The notes beneath the pieces are model-generated. The model made no database searches, was not told where the DNA came from, and was given only the letters and a program-made list of their open reading frames with translations. Both the position numbers and the translations under genes were made by a program. Below, one piece after another: positions 1 to 4,775 of a stretch of 5,754 bases of DNA; position 1 is the first letter of the stretch, and each line of letters starts with the position of its first letter. The stretch covers positions 1 through 5,754 of the forward strand of contig CAIFEU010000156.1 in NCBI GenBank assembly GCA_903789505.1, in the 5' to 3' direction. The stretch is from an uncultured Coriobacteriales bacterium (GTDB lineage: Bacteria > Actinomycetota > Coriobacteriia > Coriobacteriales > UMGS124).

Positions 1-263
1 ACCTCAAGAAGAAGATTTTCAAGGAGAACCCGTTCGAGACGCTTGACGACGGAGTTGCCAGCCTCGTCAAGTACGCCGTCGAGGAGGGCCGCAAGACCAA
101 CCCGAACATCGAGCTGGGCATCTGCGGAGAGCACGGTGGCGATCCCGCGTCGATTCAGAAGGTCTACAACATCGGCCTCGATTACGTCAGCTGCTCGCCG
201 TATCGCGTCCCCGTTGCCCGTCTGGCTGCTGCCCAGGCGACCCTTCGCGGAAAGCGCGACTAA
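1..263 (+). CDS. ppdK: Pyruvate phosphate dikinase, C-terminal end (partial, 5' truncated by window)
   Basis: PPDK interconverts pyruvate, ATP and phosphate with phosphoenolpyruvate, AMP and diphosphate in the cytoplasm. In anaerobes it serves glycolysis or gluconeogenesis. Only the last 86 residues are present; codons run from base 3 to the TAA at 261-263. They form the end of the PEP/pyruvate-binding TIM barrel. The block GICGEHGGDP (residues 39-48 of the fragment) contains the family's catalytic cysteine, and it is followed by GLDYVSCSPYRVPVARLAAA, the highly conserved C-terminal signature. PEP synthase and enzyme I of the PTS share this fold, but the exact GICGEHGGDP and YVSCSP pattern plus an immediate C-terminus fit PPDK best. 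The gene ends well before dgt and is probably a separate transcription unit, since hairpins follow it. No frame disruption is visible in the fragment. Confidence 0.95.
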   Translation, partial: LKKKIFKENPFETLDDGVASLVKYAVEEGRKTNPNIELGICGEHGGDPASIQKVYNIGLDYVSCSPYRVPVARLAAAQATLRGKRD

Positions 264-327
264 CGGTTCGGTGGGCGACAGGCGTCCGTCGTGCCGTAGC
301 CTCGTAGGCGGCGCGCGGCTGGTGTTC

Positions 328-360
328 GATTGCCACACCTATGAGGTGGCATCGGTTTTC
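328..360 (+). terminator. Weak hairpin followed by TTTT, possible ppdK terminator
   Basis: GATTGCCAC (328-336) can pair with GTGGCATC (346-353) with one bulged T. The loop is 9 nt and a short GGTTTTC run follows at 354-360. It lies 65 bases after the ppdK stop. The stem is short and imperfect and the T run has only four bases, so it is a weak candidate and may act together with the stronger hairpin 20 bases downstream. Confidence 0.3.
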
Positions 361-371
361 TAGTGAGCAGG

Positions 372-414
372 AGGGGGAGGGATGCCTGGGCGAGCCCGCG
401 GCATCCCTCCCCCT
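372..414 (+). terminator. Perfect 15-bp GC-rich hairpin between ppdK and dgt
   Basis: Bases 372-386 (AGGGGGAGGGATGCC) are exactly complementary to 400-414, with a 13-nt loop that can itself form a GGG/CCC mini-stem. This is the longest perfect inverted repeat I found in the window. Its position after ppdK suggests transcription termination, but what follows is TGCACGTTTC rather than a clear T tract. It could instead be a Rho-assisted terminator, a 3'-end stabiliser of the ppdK mRNA, or part of the dgt leader. Confidence 0.5.
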
Positions 415-495
415 GCACGTTTCAGCACGGTCAGTCCGAAGGCCGGCCTCGTCGTTCGGTCCGAGCGGCCGAGTGCTCGTTGCGATGGACGTCAG

Positions 496-504
496 AAAGG
501 GGAG
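496..504 (+). promoter_or_regulatory. Shine-Dalgarno site fixing the dgt start
   Basis: AAAGGGGAG lies 5 bases before the ATG at 510. The reading frame is open back to a GTG at 363, but that upstream part crosses the 15-bp hairpin, has no comparable ribosome-binding site and does not look like dGTPase. The ATG at 510 is therefore the start. Confidence 0.75.
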
Positions 505-509
505 CCTCC

Positions 510-1574
510 ATGCTTTCGACCTGCGACCGCATCACCCGCGAGACGCTCGAGGACGCGTCTCTGTCGGACCGCGCGGCACACGCCCGATCCTCCATGGGCC
601 GACTGCATCCCGAGGAACCTGACGAATGGCGTACCTGTTTCCAACGCGACCGCGACCGCATCCTCCACTGCAAGTCGTTTCGCCGTCTCATGCATAAGAC
701 GCAGGTCTTTCTATCGCCGGAGGGCGATCATTATCGGACGCGTCTCACCCATACGCTCGAGGTGTCGCAGATTGCCAGGAGCATCGCGCGGGAGCTCGGG
801 CTCAATGAGGACCTGACCGAGGCGATCTCGCTCGGGCACGATCTGGGTCACACGCCGTTCGGGCACACGGGCGAGGACGCCCTCTCGCGCGCCCTCGCCA
901 AGCATGAGGGTCGCATGGAGGAGTTCGCCCGCGGCGAGCGACTGTTCAGGCACAACCGACAGTCGGCGCGCGTGGTCGAGTTCCTCGAGCGCGACGGCAG
1001 GGGGCTCAACCTCACGCGCGAGGTCGTGGACGGGATAGAGCATCACACGGGGCCGGTCAGGGCAAAGACCCTCGAGGGGCGTGTCGTCGCCCTGTCAGAC
1101 CGCATCGCCTACGTGAACCACGACATCGACGACGCCATCCGCGCGGGCATCCTCACCGAAGGCGACCTGCCGGCGAGCACGCATGAAGTTATCGGCACGT
1201 CTTCCTCGCAGCGCATTGACACCATGGTTCGCGACACGGTCTCGAGCTCGTCGCGCGCGGATGATATCGTGATGAGTGACATGGTTGGCTCCGCGATGAT
1301 GGAGCTGCGCTCGTTCCTGTTCGAGCACGTCTACACGCGGTCTGACGCTAAGGGCGAGGAGCCGAAGGCGAATCGGTTGGTGGAGGCGCTGTTCGACTAT
1401 TACGTCGACCACTTCGACGAGGTCCCCCAGGAATACCGTCGCCGAGAGTCCGACAGCGTTCTGGTGTGCGTGACCGACTTCGTCGCCGGAATGACGGACC
1501 GATACGCGATCAACCTATTCCAGGACCTCTTCGTGCCGCGCAGCTGGGCCTTGCCGCGCAGGCCGATTGCCTGA
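510..1574 (+). CDS. dgt: HD-domain deoxyguanosinetriphosphate triphosphohydrolase (dGTPase family)
   Basis: Members of this family hydrolyse dGTP, or dNTPs more broadly, to the deoxynucleoside and triphosphate, and so control nucleotide pools. The protein has 354 residues. The family signature RDRDRILHCKSFRRLMHKTQVF spans residues 46-67. The HD metal-binding set is complete: H81 (in TRLTHTLEV), H110-D111 (in SLGHDLGHTPFGH) and D197 (in ALSDRIAYVNHDIDD). The conserved FRHNRQSARVVE (146-157) and GIEHHTG (175-181) blocks are also present. Length and motifs fit the shorter bacterial dGTPase-like group rather than the roughly 500-residue E. coli Dgt, so the exact substrate range is uncertain. In many Gram-positive bacteria and actinobacteria dgt precedes dnaG; here it is followed by a convergent gene instead, so it looks like a single-gene transcript. 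No internal disruption is seen. Confidence 0.93.
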   Translation: MLSTCDRITRETLEDASLSDRAAHARSSMGRLHPEEPDEWRTCFQRDRDRILHCKSFRRLMHKTQVFLSPEGDHYRTRLTHTLEVSQIARSIARELGLNEDLTEAISLGHDLGHTPFGHTGEDALSRALAKHEGRMEEFARGERLFRHNRQSARVVEFLERDGRGLNLTREVVDGIEHHTGPVRAKTLEGRVVALSDRIAYVNHDIDDAIRAGILTEGDLPASTHEVIGTSSSQRIDTMVRDTVSSSSRADDIVMSDMVGSAMMELRSFLFEHVYTRSDAKGEEPKANRLVEALFDYYVDHFDEVPQEYRRRESDSVLVCVTDFVAGMTDRYAINLFQDLFVPRSWALPRRPIA

Positions 1575-1715
1575 CCTGATGGCAAGAGCCGCCCTGGCAT
1601 GGTGAACCTTCCGGGCGTGGTGCGACTTGACTGTGGCTCACACGCCCTGACGCTGCCGAGACGATGGTCGCGGCGGAATCCCGCGGGGTGGCATCTCAAG
1701 TCGAGCTTCAAAGAG

Positions 1716-1749
1716 CGGCGGGTGCGCGGTTTTCACCGCCCACCCGCCG
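1716..1749. terminator. Bidirectional terminator hairpin between convergent dgt and the minus-strand membrane protein gene
   Basis: CGGCGGGTG (1716-1724) pairs with 1741-1749, and GCGGT (1726-1730) pairs with ACCGC (1735-1739). The two stems are separated by a single C-C mismatch and closed by a TTTC loop. On the plus strand TTTG follows (1750-1753). On the minus strand CTCTTTG follows (from 1715 down). It lies in the gap between two genes that point at each other, which is where a shared terminator is expected. The T runs are short, so efficiency is uncertain. Confidence 0.65.
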
Positions 1750-1841
1750 TTTGTCGCTGCAAATCGCCGCCTTTGCACATATCTGACGTCGAGCCTCGCG
1801 CGCCTACGCTGGGCGAGGGGCGCCCTGCCCAACCGCCGGAC

Positions 1842-2906
1842 CTACAGCTGGTTCAGATAGTCGCAGCAGATTTGCGGAACGGTGCTCTCGGTTCCCGTAC
1901 CCGATTCGGCGTACGAGGTCGTCCCGGTGACGACGCCGCCCAAGTCGAAGACCTGCCCGACATAGGAGTCCCCCGTGAAGTCGGTGTTCTCGTCCCCGGT
2001 GAGCTCCACGGCAATCATGCATGTGGTGTCGCCCGAGACGGCGACGTACAGCGTTGTCGTTCCATCGTCCTGGCTGGTCGTGCTGAGGACGGTGCCGTTA
2101 ATCGCGATCTGGCTCCCGGTGTAGGTGTCGATGTTCGCGGCAAGGTCGTCGTAGTTCGGCCATTCGAGGGAATCGAACGACTGCAGCTCGACCAGTCCCT
2201 CAATCGAGCTCTTGAGGTCGTCGTTCGCCTGCTGCACCTCACCCTGGGTGGCGTCCTGCTCGTTGCTGACGGTCTCCGCCTCGGCGAGGGCCTGCCTGAC
2301 CGCCTGGAGGCTGTAGGCGGTGTAGATGTGCGGACTCTGGTTGGAGCTCGTGTCAATGTAGTTCTGGGCGCTCGTGATGCCCGACTGCAACAGGGTCAGC
2401 GACTCCGACGTGGCAGCCGAATCGGCTGAGATGCTGCTGCTCGTGCCCGCCGTACCGGCTTTCTGCGTGGTGCTCTTGGAGGAGCACGAGGACAGGGCTA
2501 TCGAAAGTACAATCACCAGAACGACGAGCGCAATGACGGGGACGAGGAACCACGGGTTGGAATAGAGGGGCCGCTGGAACGCGCCGCAGTGCGGGCACCG
2601 ATCCTGAGACGGGTCGACGGGACGCCCGCAGCGCACGCACGGCTTTCCCGCCCCCATGTAGTTGGGCCCGGACGGCTGCGAGGCGGCAGCCTGCTGGGGT
2701 GCCCGTCGCGAGCTGCCGGCGGGTTCCTCGCCCGATCCGTACGGACGGCTCGAGGACGGTCGCACCGACGACACGAACCCGCGGGCCTTGGTCTGGCGCG
2801 CGGGGGGAGTCTGGTCGGGACGGTCGCCTTCGGTGGGAGAGACGTGCCGCTGAGGCCTCTCATATACGCTTCTCGAGGTGCTTCTTTCCTGACGGCTGCC
2901 AGTCAT
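1842..2906 (-). CDS. Zinc-ribbon, single-span membrane protein with FIVAR-like and probable OB-like extracytoplasmic domains
   Basis: I do not recognise a named gene; the function is unknown. The protein has 354 residues from the ATG at 2906. Residues 1-85 are rich in Ser, Arg, Pro and Gln and look disordered. Four cysteines at 90, 93, 104 and 107 (C-x2-C-x10-C-x2-C, with CPHCG) form a zinc ribbon. Residues 118-139 are a strong transmembrane segment, directly followed by L-S-S-C (138-141), which resembles a lipobox. A Ser/Thr-rich linker leads to residues 170-241, a helical region resembling FIVAR repeats of surface proteins (YTAYSLQAVRQALAEA, then DATQGEVQQA). The end (250-354) starts with a Y-D-D-L-A-A-N-x-D-T-Y-T-G-x-x-I-x-I-N-G-T-V pattern typical of small OB-fold-like domains that follow a TYxGxxVxxxGxV motif. 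The start is set by AGGAGG four bases upstream; the frame is open 11 codons further, without comparable support. It is monocistronic, convergent with dgt and divergent from rplS. Confidence 0.85.
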   Translation of the reverse strand: MTGSRQERSTSRSVYERPQRHVSPTEGDRPDQTPPARQTKARGFVSSVRPSSSRPYGSGEEPAGSSRRAPQQAAASQPSGPNYMGAGKPCVRCGRPVDPSQDRCPHCGAFQRPLYSNPWFLVPVIALVVLVIVLSIALSSCSSKSTTQKAGTAGTSSSISADSAATSESLTLLQSGITSAQNYIDTSSNQSPHIYTAYSLQAVRQALAEAETVSNEQDATQGEVQQANDDLKSSIEGLVELQSFDSLEWPNYDDLAANIDTYTGSQIAINGTVLSTTSQDDGTTTLYVAVSGDTTCMIAVELTGDENTDFTGDSYVGQVFDLGGVVTGTTSYAESGTGTESTVPQICCDYLNQL

Positions 2907-2910
2907 GTAT

Positions 2911-2916
2911 CCTCCT
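2911..2916 (-). promoter_or_regulatory. Shine-Dalgarno site of the minus-strand membrane protein gene
   Basis: The minus strand reads AGGAGG here, four bases before the ATG at 2906. It is the best match to a consensus ribosome-binding site in the window, and it selects this ATG over an in-frame ATG at 2939. Confidence 0.75.
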
Positions 2917-2943
2917 GATGACGCGGTGTTCGATGGCACACGC

Positions 2944-2982
2944 GCAATCTCGTTTTCGATTGCAACAAGGCTATCACATAGC
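2944..2982. repeat. Two short inverted repeats upstream of the minus-strand gene
   Basis: GCAATC (2944-2949) and GATTGC (2958-2963) form a 6-bp inverted repeat with an 8-base spacer. GCTAT (2970-2974) and ATAGC (2978-2982) form a second one with a 3-base spacer. Both lie 38-76 bases before the start codon of the minus-strand membrane protein gene, where a promoter or operator would be expected. I could not identify a convincing -35/-10 pair on the minus strand. Confidence 0.35.
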
Positions 2983-3029
2983 TTTTCCCGCGTGCTTGCG
3001 TTTGCGGAACTGTTCGCCGCTTTTCCCGC
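2981..3029. repeat. 11-bp direct repeat GCTTTTCCCGC, two copies
   Basis: The identical 11-mer GCTTTTCCCGC (minus strand GCGGGAAAAGC) occurs at 2981-2991 and 3019-3029, 38 bases apart start to start, in the divergent intergenic region. The copies lie 75-123 bases upstream of the minus-strand gene and 80 or more bases upstream of the rplS promoter. Paired binding sites for a regulator are possible; chance recurrence cannot be excluded. Confidence 0.4.
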
Positions 3030-3109
3030 CTACCGCGGCACGTCCGAGGCCGCTCGCATTCACGCCTTTCAGCCTGGACGTCGGCATGCGTAGTGAAGCT
3101 GTGATTTTC

Positions 3110-3139
3110 TTGCCGTGCGCATGCTACTTTGCGTATACT
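3110..3139 (+). promoter_or_regulatory. Sigma-70-type promoter of rplS
   Basis: TTGCCG (3110-3115) as the -35 element and TATACT (3134-3139) as the -10 element are separated by 18 bases. Transcription would begin near 3146, giving a leader of about 58 nt before the rplS ATG. It is the best promoter-like sequence in the window and is in the right place for a highly expressed ribosomal protein gene. Confidence 0.65.
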
Positions 3140-3164
3140 GATTTGCTGTTGTGTACGGTTGTGG

Positions 3165-3180
3165 GCGACGCATTCGTCGT
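3165..3180 (+). promoter_or_regulatory. Small hairpin in the rplS leader
   Basis: GCGACG (3165-3170) pairs with CGTCGT (3175-3180) around a CATT loop, with a G-U pair at the base of the stem. It lies in the predicted 5' leader of rplS, a few bases before the AGAAGGA ribosome-binding site (3185-3191). Leaders of L19 genes carry regulatory structures in some bacteria, but I cannot match this one to a known class. Confidence 0.3.
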
Positions 3181-3203
3181 GACGAGAAGGAACGGATTCA
3201 AAG

Positions 3204-3545
3204 ATGGACTACATTCGCGCAATTGAGCGCCAGCAGATTCGCGAGGACATCCCTCAGGTCAAGGTTGGCGATAACGTCAAGGTTCACTATCGCATCAAGG
3301 AAGGCGACCGCGAGCGCATCCAGGTTTTCCAGGGCGACGTGATTCGCATGTCCGGCGGGTCGTCCCGCGAGACCTTCACCGTGCGCAAGATTTCCTTCGG
3401 CGTTGGCGTCGAGCGCACCTTCCCGCTGCACTCGCCTAAGATTGCCAAGCTCGAGGTCCTTCGTCACGGCCACGTGCGCCGCGCCAAGCTGTACTTCCTG
3501 CGCAACAAGGTCGGCAAGGCCGCCCGCCTGCGCGAGGTTCGCTAG
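3204..3545 (+). CDS. rplS: 50S ribosomal protein L19
   Basis: L19 sits at the interface of the two ribosomal subunits and contributes to an inter-subunit bridge. The 113-residue product matches the usual bacterial length and is collinear with the family. It has an N-terminal helix (MDYIRAIERQQIREDIP), the VGDNVKVHYRIKEG strand region, RIQVFQGDVIRMSGG, TFTVRKISFGVGVERTFPLHSP, and the basic C-terminus HVRRAKLYFLRNKVGKAARLRE. The likely Shine-Dalgarno AGAAGGA (3185-3191) is 12 bases from the ATG, which is longer than usual. The promoter at 3110-3139 and the strong terminator at 3568-3604 suggest it is transcribed mainly alone, with rnhB following after a gap. In many bacteria rplS follows trmD; here a divergent membrane-protein gene lies upstream instead. 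Confidence 0.98.
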   Translation: MDYIRAIERQQIREDIPQVKVGDNVKVHYRIKEGDRERIQVFQGDVIRMSGGSSRETFTVRKISFGVGVERTFPLHSPKIAKLEVLRHGHVRRAKLYFLRNKVGKAARLREVR

Positions 3546-3567
3546 GGCTTTTTGCATCGTGCGCGCG

Positions 3568-3604
3568 AGGGGGCGCCGTCCCAAGAGACGGCGCCCCCTT
3601 TTTT
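3568..3604 (+). terminator. Strong Rho-independent terminator of rplS
   Basis: Bases 3568-3580 (A, five G, CGCCGTC) pair perfectly with 3587-3599. This gives a 13-bp stem with a six-base CCAAGA loop, and the final stem T begins a run of six T at 3599-3604. It starts 22 bases after the rplS stop and separates rplS from rnhB. Confidence 0.93.
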
Positions 3605-3619
3605 GTTTCGCGTCGACTA

Positions 3620-3651
3620 CCCCGCGTGCGGTCTGCCTGCACGATGCGGGG
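3620..3651 (+). promoter_or_regulatory. Leader hairpin directly upstream of the rnhB ribosome-binding site
   Basis: CCCCGCGTGC (3620-3629) can pair with GCAC (3639-3642) and GCGGGG (3646-3651), leaving a 9-base loop and a 3-base bulge (GAT). The structure ends five bases before the rnhB Shine-Dalgarno. It could influence rnhB translation or mark the 5' end of its mRNA. No clear promoter is visible in the 63 bases between the rplS terminator and rnhB, so its transcription source is unclear. Confidence 0.3.
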
Positions 3652-3655
3652 AGAG

Positions 3656-3662
3656 AGGGAGG
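3656..3662 (+). promoter_or_regulatory. Shine-Dalgarno site fixing the rnhB start
   Basis: AGGGAGG lies five bases before the ATG at 3668. In-frame ATGs at 3626 and 3644 have no comparable site, and the one at 3644 falls inside the leader hairpin, so 3668 is preferred. Confidence 0.7.
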
Positions 3663-3667
3663 CCCGC

Positions 3668-4507
3668 ATGTCAGATTCCTCTGCATCTTCGCAACCATCG
3701 GACGCCACGTCCGAGGCGCTGCGCCAGCGGGTCGAGTCCAATCCGTCGCAGGCGAGCGTCTCCATGGTGCGGCAGGCGATTCGCGAGGCGGGGTTCGACG
3801 GGCTGCCGAAGCTGCTCGAGGCGCTCGAGGCAGACCCCCGCAGCGGTGTGAGGTCCGCGGTGCGCTCGGCACGTGGGCGCATGGAACGGGAGGCTGCGCA
3901 GCGACGGCGCGTGACCGGCATGTACGAGTACGCCCGCCAACTCGGGGGCGAGGGAATCCTTCTCGGCGTCGACGAGGTAGGGCGCGGATCGGTCGCAGGG
4001 CCCCTCACGGTGGCGGCAGTCGCGCTTCCCGATGAGCCGGTGATCTGGGGTATCGACGACTCCAAGCGCCTGACCCCAGAGAGGCGGGAGCTGCTCGAGA
4101 CGCAGATTCGCCAGCATGCCCTTGCGATCGGCATCGCCCATGTCCCGCCCGCAGACATCGATGCATGCGGCATGGCAGCCTCGCTGCGCGTGGCGATGAC
4201 GCGCGCGATCGCAGAGGCGGGGATAGAGCCCGACGCCGTCCTGATCGACGGGCTTCCGATGCACGTCCACCCCAGGGAGATCGACGTGGTCCATGGGGAC
4301 GCGCGGGTCGCCTGCATCGCCGCGGCATCCATCGTGGCAAAGGTCACCCGCGACCGGATCATGGTCAAGGCGGACACCCGCTACCCCGGCTATGACTTCG
4401 CCAAGAGCAAGGGGTATGCCTCGCCGGATCACATCGCGGCAATACGGAGGCTCGGTTTGACCGACTACCATCGGGCCACATTCTGTCGCAACTTCCTGGA
4501 GGACTGA
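3668..4507 (+). CDS. rnhB: Ribonuclease HII, long form with N-terminal extension
   Basis: RNase HII cuts the RNA strand of RNA-DNA hybrids and nicks at single ribonucleotides in DNA, starting ribonucleotide excision repair. The product is 279 residues. The catalytic domain starts near residue 96 with GVDEVGRGSVAGP, supplying D102 and E103. The third acid is D194 in VLIDG and the fourth is D229 in ASIVAKVTRDR, so the DEDD set is complete. YPGYDFAKSKGYASPDH (239-255) is the conserved C-terminal motif. Residues 1-95 precede the catalytic core. Part of them (LLEALEADPRSGVRSAVRSARGRMERE, then MYEYARQLG) resembles the N-terminal domain of Bacillus-type RNase HII, which aids substrate binding in those enzymes. 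The first 30 or so residues are Ser-rich and not conserved in my recollection. It follows the rplS terminator and precedes yraN, the usual neighbourhood. Confidence 0.96.
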   Translation: MSDSSASSQPSDATSEALRQRVESNPSQASVSMVRQAIREAGFDGLPKLLEALEADPRSGVRSAVRSARGRMEREAAQRRRVTGMYEYARQLGGEGILLGVDEVGRGSVAGPLTVAAVALPDEPVIWGIDDSKRLTPERRELLETQIRQHALAIGIAHVPPADIDACGMAASLRVAMTRAIAEAGIEPDAVLIDGLPMHVHPREIDVVHGDARVACIAAASIVAKVTRDRIMVKADTRYPGYDFAKSKGYASPDHIAAIRRLGLTDYHRATFCRNFLED

Positions 4508-4626
4508 GCGCGACATTCCGCCCCGTTCGATTTCATTGGCTCCCTCGCGGCGCCCAAGAATGTGACGTATTCGTGAATCGCCCGTGGACGTTCAATGGTC
4601 CTCACATTGGGGCGACTCAACGACAG

Positions 4627-4643
4627 GCGGCCGTCAGGGCCGC
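4627..4643 (+). repeat. Perfect 6-bp GC hairpin in the rnhB-yraN gap
   Basis: GCGGCC (4627-4632) and GGCCGC (4638-4643) form a perfect inverted repeat with a five-base loop. No T run follows, so it is unlikely to be an intrinsic terminator. It is the only clear structure I see in the 268 bases between rnhB and yraN; I found no supported promoter or gene there. Confidence 0.3.
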
Positions 4644-4760
4644 TGGCTCGCACTTCGCCCCTTGTCACGCGGCTGTCATGGCGACGGCGATGACTGTCGG
4701 GCATTCGTCAGGCAACGACTGCGTCGACTTTGCCAGTATTGCCTCACACATCCGCATCGG

Positions 4761-4769
4761 AGAAGGGGG
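4761..4769 (+). promoter_or_regulatory. Shine-Dalgarno site supporting the upstream yraN start
   Basis: AGAAGGGGG lies six bases before the ATG at 4776. A second in-frame ATG at 4908 has GGAAGG (4898-4903) four bases upstream, so two starts are possible. The upstream one has the longer purine match and the more usual spacing. Confidence 0.55.
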
Positions 4770-4775
4770 CACGCC

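Noticed and set aside
363..509. In-frame 49-codon upstream extension of dgt from GTG at 363
   Set aside because: It spans the 15-bp hairpin, has no ribosome-binding site of the quality of that at 496-504, and its translation does not resemble dGTPase.
1613..1647. Bulged 9-bp inverted repeat after the dgt stop
   Set aside because: It has a long loop and no T run; the hairpin at 1716-1749 is the better terminator candidate.
1599..2429. 276-codon plus-strand reading frame opposite the zinc-ribbon gene
   Set aside because: It lies antisense to a gene with clear domains, runs through the terminator hairpin, and has the composition of a high-GC shadow frame.
3007..3015. GAAC-T-GTTC palindrome as a possible LexA/SOS box
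   Set aside because: Gram-positive and actinobacterial LexA boxes need four bases between GAAC and GTTC; here there is one.
3532..3553. GCGA-GGT-TCGC mini-hairpin followed by GGGCTTTTT at the rplS stop codon
   Set aside because: The stem is only four base pairs and overlaps the coding end; the 13-bp terminator just downstream explains termination.
3436..4516. Long minus-strand frames (281 and 313 codons) opposite rnhB
   Set aside because: The plus strand here encodes complete RNase HII motifs; the antisense frames are Arg/Ser/Pro-rich shadows with no recognisable domain.
4584..4775. N-terminal extension of yraN from a start at 4584
   Set aside because: The 64 extra codons show no conserved pattern, no good ribosome-binding site, and a far better start exists at 4776.
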